Positions 1-9,408 of a stretch of DNA of 61,131 nucleotides are shown here, piece after piece (within the stretch, counting starts at the first letter, position 1; each line of letters begins with the position of its first letter). The position numbers and the translations under genes are program-made. The DNA comes from Oscillospiraceae bacterium (lineage in GTDB: Bacteria; Bacillota; Clostridia; Oscillospirales; JAAYXM01), in assembly GCA_017435965.1 (NCBI GenBank), contig JAFSEA010000011.1:1-61131 (forward strand), read 5' to 3'. The notes beneath the pieces are model-generated. The model was not told the DNA's origin, did not search any database, and saw nothing but the letters and a program-made list of their open reading frames with translations.

Positions 1-495
1 CAAGGAGTCGAACACGGCATCGAACTTATTGTCGATATACTAAATGACATTATAACTCCGGAACAGACAACAACTGTCTTATTGGAGACGATGGCAGGAA
101 AAGGTAGTGAAATAGGCGGTAAATTCCCCGAAATCCGGGCAATAATTGACAAGGTAAATATTCCCGAAAAAGTTGGAGTTTGTCTTGATACCTGCCACGT
201 TTTCGACGGTGGGTATAATGTTGTTGAAAACCTTGAAGAAACACTTTCCGAATTCGATAAAGTCATAGGAATTTCAAAACTGCGTGCGATCCATTTAAAC
301 GACAGCCTTCACGGTTTTGAAAGCCACAAGGACCGTCATGCAAAGATTGGCGAAGGTCACATCGGACTTGAAGGTTTTGACCGCATAATCAACCACCCGC
401 AATTAAGAGACCTTCCCTTCTTCCTCGAAACCCCCAACGAACTTGACGGATATGAAAAAGAAATCGCACTCTTGAAAAGTATTTACAAGGAATAA
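1..495 (+). CDS. nfo: Deoxyribonuclease IV (endonuclease IV), 5'-truncated by window edge
   Basis: This is an AP endonuclease of the xylose-isomerase-like TIM-barrel fold. It cuts DNA 5' of abasic sites during base excision repair. The reading frame is open from base 1, so only the C-terminal 164 residues of a protein usually about 280 long are visible. The family's metal-binding motifs are present in order: LLETMAG (Glu), LDTCH (Asp and His), IHLND (His), DRHAKIGEG (Asp and His) and a final FLETP (Glu). The start codon lies outside the window. yfcE follows 19 bases downstream on the same strand, so the two are probably co-transcribed. The identification rests on the conserved motifs and is very secure; only the missing N-terminus is unknown. 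Confidence 0.96.
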   Translation, partial: QGVEHGIELIVDILNDIITPEQTTTVLLETMAGKGSEIGGKFPEIRAIIDKVNIPEKVGVCLDTCHVFDGGYNVVENLEETLSEFDKVIGISKLRAIHLNDSLHGFESHKDRHAKIGEGHIGLEGFDRIINHPQLRDLPFFLETPNELDGYEKEIALLKSIYKE

Positions 496-514
496 AATCA
501 CGGAGGAATTTAAT

Positions 515-1054
515 ATGAAATGGATTATTGCATCTGACATTCACGGTTCTGCGGCACATTGCAGAAGCTTACTTGAAGCATACAAAAACGAAGGCGGCGA
601 GAAGCTCATTCTTTTGGGAGACATTCTATATCACGGTCCAAGGAACGACCTTCCCGATGAATATGGTCCAAAATCCGTTATCGAAATGCTCAACGAAATG
701 AAGGATGAAATTCTGTGTGTTCGCGGAAACTGTGATGCGGAGGTTGATCAGATGGTTCTCAACTTTCCGATTATGGCCGAATATGCACTTCTCCCGATTG
801 GGAATCGAACTGTTTTTATAACCCACGGGCACAAGTTCAACACATCAAATCCCCCCTCACTCAAAGACGGTGATATTCTTCTCCACGGGCATACGCATAT
901 TCCGGTATGTGAAGATCACGGATATATTTATATGAATCCCGGATCAACTTCTATCCCAAAGAAGGGTTCTGCTTTCAGTTATATGACTTTTGACGGCAAG
1001 ATCTTTGAATGGAAAACTCTTGAAGGCAAAATTTATAACAGCTTCTCGTTATGA
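515..1054 (+). CDS. yfcE: Phosphodiesterase, YfcE/MJ0936 family
   Basis: This 179-residue protein is a calcineurin-like metallophosphoesterase. The dimetal-site motifs are all visible: SDIHG near the N-terminus, LGDILYHGPRN, RGNCDAEVD, THGH and HGHTHIP. The LYHGPRN segment after the GD motif and the overall length match the YfcE subgroup, which hydrolyses phosphodiester model substrates in vitro; its physiological substrate is not established. The start is supported by a GGAGG site about ten bases upstream of the ATG. It follows nfo by 19 bases, and a strong hairpin terminator begins 16 bases after its stop. The protein has no signal peptide and should be cytoplasmic. Confidence 0.93.
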   Translation: MKWIIASDIHGSAAHCRSLLEAYKNEGGEKLILLGDILYHGPRNDLPDEYGPKSVIEMLNEMKDEILCVRGNCDAEVDQMVLNFPIMAEYALLPIGNRTVFITHGHKFNTSNPPSLKDGDILLHGHTHIPVCEDHGYIYMNPGSTSIPKKGSAFSYMTFDGKIFEWKTLEGKIYNSFSL

Positions 1055-1070
1055 TTTAAAACATATGAAA

Positions 1071-1104
1071 AAGACGTTGTTTTGTTACAAACAACGTCTT
1101 TTTT
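1071..1104. terminator. Bidirectional rho-independent terminator between yfcE and tRNA-Gln
   Basis: A perfect 12-bp stem (1071-1082 with 1089-1100) closes a 6-base loop. It is followed by a T-run on the plus strand, and by a T-run on the minus strand because the stem is preceded by a run of A. It would end both the nfo-yfcE transcript and the tRNA-Gln transcript. Confidence 0.85.
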
Positions 1105-1177
1105 GGCTGCCGGACTAGGATTTGAACCCAGACAAACAGAGTCAGAGTCTGTCGTGCTACCCTTACACAATCCGGCA
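1104..1177 (-). tRNA. trnQ: tRNA-Gln (anticodon CTG)
   Basis: Read on the minus strand, this 74-nt sequence folds as a complete cloverleaf. The 7-bp acceptor stem pairs TGCCGGA with TCCGGCA, followed by discriminator G and an encoded CCA. The D arm contains AGGGTAGC-type sequence, and the T arm carries GGTTCAAATCC. The anticodon stem ACAGA/TCTGT closes the loop CTCTGAC, giving anticodon CTG, which reads CAG glutamine codons. The weak U1-A72 pair and G73 are normal for bacterial tRNA-Gln. The gene stands alone with its own promoter. Confidence 0.95.
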
Positions 1178-1189
1178 ACGAACTATTAA

Positions 1190-1218
1190 ATTATATCCGA
1201 AAATTTTCCAAATGTCAA
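1190..1218 (-). promoter_or_regulatory. Sigma-A promoter of tRNA-Gln
   Basis: On the minus strand a perfect -35 TTGACA (1213-1218) is separated by exactly 17 bases from a perfect -10 TATAAT (1190-1195). Transcription would start about 6 bases before the tRNA 5' end. The full match to consensus fits a constitutive stable-RNA gene. Confidence 0.85.
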
Positions 1219-1262
1219 GAAGAATTTTCGATTTTTTTAATATTTTTATTTTGCCCCGTTTC

Positions 1263-3143
1263 TTAACAAATATTCCCGGTATCGGTAATAATACAACATG
1301 ATGATTCCGAAAGTTTTAAAATGCCGTTTTTACAGGTACATTTGCCTGATTTGAGAACAATTCCGAAGTTTTCAGGAATTTTAAAAAGCTTCGTTTTTTC
1401 TCCTCTGTTGACCAAAGCCATAATAGTGTCTTTTGAATTGCATGTACGCTTTAAGACCAGTACGTCATCACCAAAGAAATCAGCTCTAAATTCCCCATTC
1501 TGCAAACACTTAAAATCTGCTTTGATTTTGCCAAGCTTGCGATAAAATTCAAGCAAATCAGAATCCATATTATCCCAGGAAAAAAATCTTCGGTTAAAAG
1601 GGTCTTCAAATCCCTGCATCCCTATTTCATCGCCATAGTAAATGCAAGGAGATCCTGGAAACATATACTGCATTACTGCAGCCTGACGGAGTTTTGTTTT
1701 TCCGATTTTTATTTCCCGTTCCGAAAGTGCCCTCTCTGCACGTTCTTCTTTTGAAAGTCCTGAAAGGTTCCCAACAGAAAGCTCATTCAGCACTCGCACC
1801 GTATCGTGAGTTCCGATAATATTCATAAGGCATCTTTGAGATACATCGGGGTAGTTCTCAACCAAAGAGTTAAGGTCATCACATATATGTTTTGCACTAA
1901 TTTCACATCTGAGAAAGCCTAAAATGGCATTTTTCAGAGGATAATTCATAACTCCATCAAGAACCCCTTCTGTAAAGTAAGTTTTATTTACACCATAAGC
2001 TTTCTTTGTTGATGCATCTTCCCAGACTTCACCGATAACAAGAGCCTCCGCATTTTCCTGAAGAGTCCTTGCTTTGAGGTTTCCGATAAACTCATCCGGT
2101 AGTTCATCAGCTACATCAAGACGCCATCCCGACACGCCTGCACGCATCCAATGAGCAATAACGCTGTCATTATCATTTATTATATAGTCCCTGTACGATG
2201 TGGCCAACTCATTGACCTGCGGCAGAGTATCAATCCCCCACCATGAGGAATATTTTCCGTTTTCCCAAAAATCAAACCACTCACGATATTTTGAATCAGG
2301 GTTTCTGAACGCTCCATCATTGCCATATCTACCCTCACGATTAAAGTAAATGCTATCAGAGCCGGTATGGCTGAAAACGCCATCGAGAATAACCCGCATA
2401 CCACGCTTTTTCGCTTCCGTGCAAAGATATGAAAGGTCATCTTCTGTACCAAAATGCGAGTCAATTTTTTTGTAATCGGCAGTATTGTATTTATGATTTG
2501 ACCACGCTTCAAAAACAGGACTTAAGTATATTGTTTTTACACCAAGAGTTTCAAGATATGAAAGCTTTTCGGTTATCCCTTTGATATTACCGCCATAAAT
2601 ATCCCGATTTTCAACCTCGCCTTTTTCATTTGGTTTAAAAAAAGGAGCTTCATCCGAATTGGAATGTACATAAAAGAAGTCATCACAGGAAAGCTTTTCG
2701 CTTTTGGAATCTCTGAAAAAACGGTCAACAAAAATATGATATGTAACACCTTCCGAAAACCAGGAAGGTGTTACATAATTTTTTGAACAAACTGTAAGTT
2801 GGTATCTTTGTACGCATTGAAGTTCATTGACTATGCCATTTTTTCCGCAAAATACAACATTTCCGTCAAGGGTATGAACCCTAAAGCAATACCAAAACAC
2901 TCCGGGAGTATCGTCTGCAAGCATCTCACAGGTGTAAACATCTATGCCTTTTTCTTTTCCATCCCAAATCAAGGGAAAGCATTTATCCTCTCCCGTTCTC
3001 TCACTGAAAACAAGAAGCTCTGCATGCCACACCCAGTTTCTGCACATTTTTGACGATATCCTGATTTTTTCACCACAGCGCACTGCACCAAACGGCGTTT
3101 TATACTCACGCATCTGAGGATTGAAGAGAAAAAGTTTGTCCAT
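1263..3143 (-). CDS. Glycoside hydrolase family 13 (cyclomaltodextrinase/neopullulanase-like)
   Basis: This 626-residue intracellular alpha-amylase-superfamily enzyme has an N-terminal beta-sandwich of about 125 residues before the TIM barrel, as in cyclomaltodextrinases and neopullulanases. The four GH13 regions are visible: DGVFSHTG (254-261), GWRLDVADE with nucleophile Asp343, GEVWE with acid/base Glu372, and IGTHD with Asp447. No signal peptide is seen. It is the last gene of the glg block, 8 bases after glgP, and probably trims maltodextrins or branched limit dextrins left by the phosphorylase. No glgX-type debranching enzyme appears in the window, so it may also serve that role; this is inference. 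Region I has Ser where Asn is common. Exact specificity cannot be assigned. Confidence 0.87.
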   Translation of the reverse strand: MDKLFLFNPQMREYKTPFGAVRCGEKIRISSKMCRNWVWHAELLVFSERTGEDKCFPLIWDGKEKGIDVYTCEMLADDTPGVFWYCFRVHTLDGNVVFCGKNGIVNELQCVQRYQLTVCSKNYVTPSWFSEGVTYHIFVDRFFRDSKSEKLSCDDFFYVHSNSDEAPFFKPNEKGEVENRDIYGGNIKGITEKLSYLETLGVKTIYLSPVFEAWSNHKYNTADYKKIDSHFGTEDDLSYLCTEAKKRGMRVILDGVFSHTGSDSIYFNREGRYGNDGAFRNPDSKYREWFDFWENGKYSSWWGIDTLPQVNELATSYRDYIINDNDSVIAHWMRAGVSGWRLDVADELPDEFIGNLKARTLQENAEALVIGEVWEDASTKKAYGVNKTYFTEGVLDGVMNYPLKNAILGFLRCEISAKHICDDLNSLVENYPDVSQRCLMNIIGTHDTVRVLNELSVGNLSGLSKEERAERALSEREIKIGKTKLRQAAVMQYMFPGSPCIYYGDEIGMQGFEDPFNRRFFSWDNMDSDLLEFYRKLGKIKADFKCLQNGEFRADFFGDDVLVLKRTCNSKDTIMALVNRGEKTKLFKIPENFGIVLKSGKCTCKNGILKLSESSCCIITDTGNIC

Positions 3144-3151
3144 AGAGTCCC

Positions 3152-5578
3152 CTACTTATTGTTTACTTTCTTTATATGCCATATATTGTCTGCGTATTCG
3201 CTGATGCTTCTGTCAGCCGCAAATCTTCCGGCATTCGCAATGTTTATGAGCGATTTTCTGTTAAACAAAGACTTATCGTTATACTCTTTGTAAATTCTGT
3301 CGTGTGCATTGCAATAGGAATCAAAATCTGCAAGAAGCATATACTGGTCGCGGAAAAGAAGAGAGTTCACTATTTCCGGATATGCATTTCTGAGAATACC
3401 GACACCTATTCCGTCACGGATATGATCAATTACACGACGAAGCTTTGGGTTATTATGATAATACTCTAACGGTGAATAATTTCCTGCTTTGACGATGTTT
3501 TCAACCTCATGTGCCTTTAACCCAAAAATATAAATATTTTCTTCGCCGACCGATTCACAAATTTCAACATTGGCACCGTCAAGAGTTCCGATGGTGAGTG
3601 CACCATTGAGCATAAACTTCATATTGCCCGTTCCCGAAGCTTCTTTTCCGGCAATGGAAATCTGCTCGGAAATCTCGGCAGCAGGAATCATAACCTCTGC
3701 CATAGAGACATTGTAGTCTTCTACAAAAAAGACCTTGAGCTTGTCGTTTACAACGGCATTTGAATTGATTTCCGATGCAACGGAATTGATAAGACGTATA
3801 ATGTTCTTCGCCATTGCATATCCTGCCGCGGACTTTGCCCCGAAGAAATATGTTTTGGGAGTAAAATCCATATTGGGATTATCCAGAAGCATATGATATT
3901 CATAAAGGATGTGCAGAACATTAAGAAGCTGACGCTTATATTCGTGCAGACGCTTCGACTGAACATCAAAGATTGAATCCGGGTTAATGGTGACATCTGT
4001 ACCGAGATGCTTTACAAAGCGTTCTTTATTATGCCTCTTTATCTCAGCAAGACGTTTGAGAACGTTTGCATCATCCGCAAACTTCAAGAGCTTTGTAAGC
4101 TCATTTGCATCACTTCTGAATCCTTCGCCGATAAGCTCATCAAGAAGCTTTGTAAGCTCCGGGTTTGACTGACAAAGCCAACGTCTGTGTGCAATGCCAT
4201 TGGTGACATTTGTAAATTTCGTCGGGAACATATGATTATAATCAGAAAAAACAAGATTCTTCAAAATATCGCTGTGAAGTGCAGAAACACCATTAACTGA
4301 ATAGCAAGTGGCAATACACAGATTTGCCATTCTTATCTCATCGTTTGCTATTATCGCAAGACGACCTATCTTTTCCCTGTCTTCCGGGAAAACATTCCAC
4401 AAATCTTCGCAGAACCTTCTGTTTATTTCTTCCACAATCATATATATTCTGGGAAGAAGATGCTTAAACATTGATATGGTCCAACGCTCTAAGGCTTCTG
4501 CCATTATGGTGTGATTTGTGTATGCCATACAATTTGAGACTATTCTCCAACTTTCATCCCAACCAAAGCCTTCTTCATCAATAAGAATTCGCATAAGTTC
4601 AGGGATCGCAAGGGTCGGATGTGTGTCATTTATATGAATTACCGCTTTATCGGCGAAATTCGACATAGTACCATACTGTGCCTTGTGTTTTTTCACAATA
4701 CTCTGAATTGTGGCAGAGACAAAGAAATATTGCTGTTTTAAGCGGAGAGACTTACCTTCATAATGGTTATCCTCGGGATAAAGAACTTTTGAAATAACCT
4801 CGCTCATTGCCTTCTGTTCCATTGATTTTGCATACTCACCTCTCGAAAAGAGTTGCATATCAATCGTTTTCGTGGATTTTGCACTCCAAAGACGAAGAGT
4901 GTTTACATTATCTCCCGGATATCCTGATATAAGCATATCATTGGGCACGGCAAGAACAGTATAGTAGTCGTGATGAGTGAACTTAAGTTCTCCGTTTTCC
5001 ATATAAGAATCAACTTTTCCCTCAAAACGAACCTCCTGTGTTTCCTCTATTCGAGGAACAGTCCACACACTTCCCGTTTCAAGCCAATTATCAGGAAGCT
5101 CAACCTGCATTCCGTCAATAATCTTTTGCTTGAAAATTCCATATTCGTAGAGAATGGAAAAACCCATCCCCGGGTATCCGAGTGCCGTGAGAGAATCCAT
5201 ATAACAAGCCGCAAGACGTCCGAGACCTCCGTTGCCGAGTCCTGCATCCCTTTCAATGGCCATAATATCATCAAGCGATACTCCGATTTCAGAAAATACA
5301 TTGCTGAAAACATCATTCAAACCAAGATTGTTGATGTTGTTATGGAGTGATTTTCCGATAAGAAACTCCATAGAAAGATAATAAACCTGCTTAAGCTCGT
5401 TATCCTGAATATTCTTCCCGGTTTTTGCCCAGTTTTCCATCAGAATATCTCTTAAAATAAAAGAGCACGCAACATAAAACTGTTCATTTGAAGCGTCTTT
5501 TATACTTTTACCGAAGTGCCTGGAAAGCTTTCCCTCCAGAAGACTTTTGAACTTTTTTTCATCAATGTGTATCCCCAT
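3152..5578 (-). CDS. glgP: Glycogen phosphorylase (GT35)
   Basis: This cytoplasmic enzyme releases glucose-1-phosphate from the non-reducing ends of alpha-1,4-glucan. At 808 residues it has the usual length. Family hallmarks include YYLSMEFLIG, GLGNGGLGRLAACYMDS, HINDTHPTLAIPELMR, and the pyridoxal-phosphate motif EASGTGNMKF, whose Lys is at about residue 654. It lies 31 bases downstream of glgA and 8 bases upstream of the GH13 gene on the same strand. With glgB, glgC, glgD and glgA it completes glycogen synthesis and breakdown. The identification is very secure, although glycogen and maltodextrin specificity cannot be separated from sequence alone. Confidence 0.97.
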   Translation of the reverse strand: MGIHIDEKKFKSLLEGKLSRHFGKSIKDASNEQFYVACSFILRDILMENWAKTGKNIQDNELKQVYYLSMEFLIGKSLHNNINNLGLNDVFSNVFSEIGVSLDDIMAIERDAGLGNGGLGRLAACYMDSLTALGYPGMGFSILYEYGIFKQKIIDGMQVELPDNWLETGSVWTVPRIEETQEVRFEGKVDSYMENGELKFTHHDYYTVLAVPNDMLISGYPGDNVNTLRLWSAKSTKTIDMQLFSRGEYAKSMEQKAMSEVISKVLYPEDNHYEGKSLRLKQQYFFVSATIQSIVKKHKAQYGTMSNFADKAVIHINDTHPTLAIPELMRILIDEEGFGWDESWRIVSNCMAYTNHTIMAEALERWTISMFKHLLPRIYMIVEEINRRFCEDLWNVFPEDREKIGRLAIIANDEIRMANLCIATCYSVNGVSALHSDILKNLVFSDYNHMFPTKFTNVTNGIAHRRWLCQSNPELTKLLDELIGEGFRSDANELTKLLKFADDANVLKRLAEIKRHNKERFVKHLGTDVTINPDSIFDVQSKRLHEYKRQLLNVLHILYEYHMLLDNPNMDFTPKTYFFGAKSAAGYAMAKNIIRLINSVASEINSNAVVNDKLKVFFVEDYNVSMAEVMIPAAEISEQISIAGKEASGTGNMKFMLNGALTIGTLDGANVEICESVGEENIYIFGLKAHEVENIVKAGNYSPLEYYHNNPKLRRVIDHIRDGIGVGILRNAYPEIVNSLLFRDQYMLLADFDSYCNAHDRIYKEYNDKSLFNRKSLINIANAGRFAADRSISEYADNIWHIKKVNNK

Positions 5579-5609
5579 TAAATGTACCTCTTAAATTTAG
5601 TCAATAATT

Positions 5610-7052
5610 TCAACCTATCATCCGGGCATAGAGCTCTTTATAGGTTTTTGCCGAAGTTTTCCACGAGAAATCTGAACTCATACCATTCAAAACAAGCTTT
5701 TTCCATAAATCTTTATCGTTATAAAGCGATATAGCTTCACGGATAGCCCGTAACATATCGTGTGCATTATAGTCGCCGAAAGAAAAACCATTTCCTTCTC
5801 CGGTTCCTTTATCATAAGCGACGATGGAATCCTTGAGTCCGCCGGTTTCTCTTACAATCGGAATTGTGCCGTATCTCAAAGAAATCATCTGTGCAAGTCC
5901 GCAAGGCTCGCTTTTTGATGGCATAAGGAACATATCTGAACCTGCATATACCTTCTGAGCCAGTTCGCTGTTAAATGCAATATTGACAGAAAGCTTATAC
6001 GGATATTGCCATTGCTTGTCGCGAAGGAACTGTTCATACTTCCAATCGCCCGTTCCGAGAACAATCAGCATAACATCTTCTTCAAGAAGCTCATCAAGCA
6101 CAGCAGTAACAAGGTCAAGCCCCTTATGAGACACAAGTCTTGTAACCATTGCGATTACCGGAACATCGCGGTCATTCGGGAGATTTACAAGGGATAAAAG
6201 CTCCTTCTTGTTCTTTGCTTTGCCGCTTAAACTCTTTTTGGAATATTTGAAAAACAAACGCTTGTCGGTAGCAGGATTGTATTGTTCTTCATCTATACCA
6301 TTTATTATTCCCATAAGCTTTCCCGATTCATATCGCAGAATTCCGTCAAGACCATGTGCATATTCCGGCGTCTTGATTTCTTCGGCATAGGTCGGACTTA
6401 CCGTTGTTACCTTATCTGCCGACAAAATCGCCGCTTTCATCAAGTTTACAGCTCCATTGAACTCAAGAAATCCATTGTCAAATTCAGCATTTGAGATTCC
6501 TAGCACATTTTCGACTATTCCCCGATCGAAAATTCCCTGATATTCAATATTATGGATTGTAAAAATCGTCTTTATGCCCTTGTATGCTTCGCGGTCTGAA
6601 TATTTAAGCTTATAGAACACAGGCACCAAAGCTGTTTGCCAATCGTGGCAATGGATTACATCCGGACGATAATTCAGATGAGGCAAAATTTCAAGAACTG
6701 CCGATGAGAAGAAGGTAAATCGTTCTGCATCATCGTAACAGCCATAAAGAGCACCACCGCGTTTAAAATAGTATTCATTGTCAATAAAATACCACGTAAC
6801 GCCGTTTTCCTCATACTTGAATATTCCGCAATACTGACTGCGCCACGCCACAGGAACAAAAATATTCTTTACATATGTCATTTTTTTTCTGAAATCATCG
6901 GAAATTCCTTCATAAAGCGGCAAAATGACCGCAACCTCATTGTCTTTATCCGCGATTTCCTTCGGCAAAGAGCCTATTACATCTCCAAGCCCTCCGGATT
7001 TTATAAACGGAGCAGCTTCCGATGCCACAAATAAAATCTTCCTTGTTTTCAT
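5610..7052 (-). CDS. glgA: Glycogen synthase (ADP-glucose, GT5)
   Basis: This enzyme transfers glucose from ADP-glucose to the growing alpha-1,4-glucan. It has the GT5 ADP-glucose motif KSGGLGDV near residue 18, and the C-terminal GT-B half carries the PSKSEPCGLAQ motif and RETGGLKD. It is about 480 residues long, normal for the family. Two starts are possible: a TTG at 7058 and an ATG at 7052. I chose the ATG because it lies about ten bases from the AAGGAG site, whereas the TTG is only four bases away. It follows glgD by about 20 bases and precedes glgP by 31 bases, consistent with one transcript. Confidence 0.95.
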   Translation of the reverse strand: MKTRKILFVASEAAPFIKSGGLGDVIGSLPKEIADKDNEVAVILPLYEGISDDFRKKMTYVKNIFVPVAWRSQYCGIFKYEENGVTWYFIDNEYYFKRGGALYGCYDDAERFTFFSSAVLEILPHLNYRPDVIHCHDWQTALVPVFYKLKYSDREAYKGIKTIFTIHNIEYQGIFDRGIVENVLGISNAEFDNGFLEFNGAVNLMKAAILSADKVTTVSPTYAEEIKTPEYAHGLDGILRYESGKLMGIINGIDEEQYNPATDKRLFFKYSKKSLSGKAKNKKELLSLVNLPNDRDVPVIAMVTRLVSHKGLDLVTAVLDELLEEDVMLIVLGTGDWKYEQFLRDKQWQYPYKLSVNIAFNSELAQKVYAGSDMFLMPSKSEPCGLAQMISLRYGTIPIVRETGGLKDSIVAYDKGTGEGNGFSFGDYNAHDMLRAIREAISLYNDKDLWKKLVLNGMSSDFSWKTSAKTYKELYARMIG

Positions 7053-7072
7053 AATCAAGCTTCTCCTTTTTG

Positions 7073-8197
7073 CTAAATTTTACAACCTTTCGGCAATACT
7101 GTAGGATAGGATTCTGCACCACGCAAGGATGTTCCCTCGGAAATATTTACCAGACGATCTGTTATGCAATATTCAAGATTTGCATTTTCCCCAATCTCTG
7201 TTCCCTGCATTATGATACAATTTTTCACAACTGCACCCTTGGCAATCTTTACGTTACGGAAAATTACAGAATTCTCTACCGTTCCTTCAATTATGCATCC
7301 ATCTGCCAACATACTGTTACGGACAGATGATTCTGTTCCGAACATGGTAGGCACCGAATCGTGTACTCTGGTAAGAATCTCTCCGCCCTTTTCAAAAAGC
7401 TCTTTTCTTGTAGTTGAATCAAGCAATTTCATATTGACTTTAAAATATGATTCCACAGAATCAATTTTTTCGGCAAAGCCTTTATGTTCGTATGCATATA
7501 TATCAAGTGATTCTGCCATCTCCTGAATTACATCGCGTTCAAAATCAAATTTGTTATGTGCAACGCATTGGCAGATGAGAAATTCAAGAAGACCGCGCTC
7601 GATGATATATGTTCCCAGAAGCATTTTGCTATGGAGCTGAATGCTCTGGTTGATCGTTATGTCTTTTATTTTTCCGTTTGCATCAACGTCAATAAAAGCA
7701 TTTGTGCGAAGCTTTGAATTGTCATATACATCAGCTTTATAAAGAGCTGTCATATATGCCTGCTTTTCGATATGACTTTCAAAAAGTTCTGTGTAGTCGA
7801 TATTTGCAATCACATTCGCATCTGCCAAAAGAACATATTTGCAATCACTCTGCCTTATATACTCTATTATGCCCATTAAAACGGCAATTTTACTGTTTTT
7901 TTCCGAAAGTCCATCATGAGATTCAATTGACGGAGGAAGGATAGACAAACCACCCTTTTTACGGTTCAAATCCCACTCTTTGCCTGTTCCGAGGTGAGTC
8001 ATCAATGAATAATAGTCGCTTCGAGTGACCACTCCAACCTCTTTGATCCCCGAATTTACCATATTTGAGAGAGTAAAGTCGATCATTCTGTATCTTCCGC
8101 TGAATGGTACGGAGGCCGCTGTTCTGCTTTCGGTTATTTCCCGCAAAGCATCTATTTTATCGTGTGCAAAAATTATTCCAAGAGTATCCTTCATCAC
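7073..8197 (-). CDS. glgD: ADP-glucose pyrophosphorylase regulatory subunit GlgD
   Basis: This 374-residue protein is the non-catalytic partner of GlgC, as in Bacillus and Clostridia. It keeps the family scaffold, with [17 protein letters not shown] and a C-terminal left-handed beta-helix of hexapeptide repeats. It lacks the catalytic glycine-rich GGxGxRL loop at the N-terminus, which reads [15 protein letters not shown] instead. In Bacillus, GlgD raises the activity of GlgC in a GlgCD complex. The GTG start overlaps the glgC stop codon by four bases (GTGA), so the two subunits are translationally coupled. An in-frame ATG immediately follows the GTG. Confidence 0.94.
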   Translation of the reverse strand: MMKDTLGIIFAHDKIDALREITESRTAASVPFSGRYRMIDFTLSNMVNSGIKEVGVVTRSDYYSLMTHLGTGKEWDLNRKKGGLSILPPSIESHDGLSEKNSKIAVLMGIIEYIRQSDCKYVLLADANVIANIDYTELFESHIEKQAYMTALYKADVYDNSKLRTNAFIDVDANGKIKDITINQSIQLHSKMLLGTYIIERGLLEFLICQCVAHNKFDFERDVIQEMAESLDIYAYEHKGFAEKIDSVESYFKVNMKLLDSTTRKELFEKGGEILTRVHDSVPTMFGTESSVRNSMLADGCIIEGTVENSVIFRNVKIAKGAVVKNCIIMQGTEIGENANLEYCITDRLVNISEGTSLRGAESYPTVLPKGCKI

Positions 8198-9408
8198 AAT
8201 ACCACCTCACCGTCTGAAACATCTCTGTCAATAACCTTTCCTGCCGATATACAGGCGTTGTTCCCTATTTTTAGCGAGTTCCCAACGACTGTAATCTGTC
8301 TTCCGCTTCCTTCTCTCGGAGCACTTCCTATATGTGCTCCCGATTTCACGGTGACATTTTCCGCAATTATTGAATATTCAACAACTGCACCATCCTCAAC
8401 AACACTTCCCGGCATAACAATTGAGTTGTTGACAATAGCATTCTTTCCTATTGACACATCATAAAAAACAATAGAACGTTCTACCTTTCCGCAGGTGTTA
8501 CAGCCTTCTGCAATCATTGAGTTTCTAACTTCAGCTTCTGCCGAAACAAACTGTGACGGCTTTGCCGGATTTCTCGCATAAATTCTCCAGCCTTTATCGT
8601 GAAGGACCAATCCGCTTCCGGGAGTGATTGCATCCATATTTGCTTCCCACAAACTGTCTATTGTTCCTACGTCCTTCCAATAGCCTTTGTATTCATATGC
8701 AAACAGACGTTTTTCATCCTTCAACATATTGGGGATGATATTCTTTCCGAAATCATTTTCGCTTTCGGGATTACTCTCGTCTTCTATGAGATATTTTTCA
8801 AGCACTTCCCAAGTAAAAATATATACCCCCATAGATGCTTTTGTACTCTTGGGATGCTTTGGTTTTTCCTCAAATTCATAAATAAAATTATCTTCCCGGA
8901 GGTTCATAATTCCGAACCTTGAAGCCTCTTCTATGGGAACATCGATTACGGCAATGGTGCAATCTGCACCTGCTTTTTTATGTTCACGAAGCATCCAGTC
9001 ATAATTCATCTTATAGATGTGGTCTCCCGAGAGAACAAGCACATACTTCGGATTAAAGCTTTTTATAAAGTTCATATTCTGATAGATGGCATTTGCAGTT
9101 CCTTTATACCATGCTCCTGTTGTACTTGTCATATACGGAGGCAGAATTGCCACACCGCCGTTTGACCTGTCAAGATCCCACGGCTGACCGTTTCCGATAT
9201 AAGTATTGAGTTCAAGTGGCTGATACTGGGTCAGAACACCGACAGTATCAATACCGGAGTTAATGCAATTTGAGAGAGGAAAATCGATAATCCTGTATTT
9301 TCCTCCAAAAGGCACTGCCGGCTTTGCAACATTTTTGGTAAGCACCTGAAGTCTGCTTCCCTGTCCCCCTGCAAGCAACATTGCTATGCATTCTTTGCTT
9401 TTTAACAT
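8194..9408 (-). CDS. glgC: Glucose-1-phosphate adenylyltransferase (ADP-glucose pyrophosphorylase)
   Basis: This is the committed step of bacterial glycogen synthesis, making ADP-glucose from ATP and glucose-1-phosphate. The 404-residue protein has the catalytic loop [19 protein letters not shown], the [14 protein letters not shown] segment, the GDHIYKMNY motif and the substrate-site stretch [11 protein letters not shown] left-handed beta-helix forms the C-terminal third. Its ATG overlaps the glgB stop codon in a TAATG arrangement, and its own stop overlaps glgD. The tight coupling suggests glgB, glgC and glgD are made in fixed proportion. Confidence 0.97.
   Translation of the reverse strand: MLKSKECIAMLLAGGQGSRLQVLTKNVAKPAVPFGGKYRIIDFPLSNCINSGIDTVGVLTQYQPLELNTYIGNGQPWDLDRSNGGVAILPPYMTSTTGAWYKGTANAIYQNMNFIKSFNPKYVLVLSGDHIYKMNYDWMLREHKKAGADCTIAVIDVPIEEASRFGIMNLREDNFIYEFEEKPKHPKSTKASMGVYIFTWEVLEKYLIEDESNPESENDFGKNIIPNMLKDEKRLFAYEYKGYWKDVGTIDSLWEANMDAITPGSGLVLHDKGWRIYARNPAKPSQFVSAEAEVRNSMIAEGCNTCGKVERSIVFYDVSIGKNAIVNNSIVMPGSVVEDGAVVEYSIIAENVTVKSGAHIGSAPREGSGRQITVVGNSLKIGNNACISAGKVIDRDVSDGEVVL

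Noticed and set aside
1198..1238. AT-rich inverted repeat CGAAAATT/AATTTTCG followed by seven T on the plus strand, as a terminator
   Set aside because: The stem is all weak pairs apart from the outermost pair, and it overlaps the consensus tRNA-Gln promoter on the minus strand, which explains the region better.
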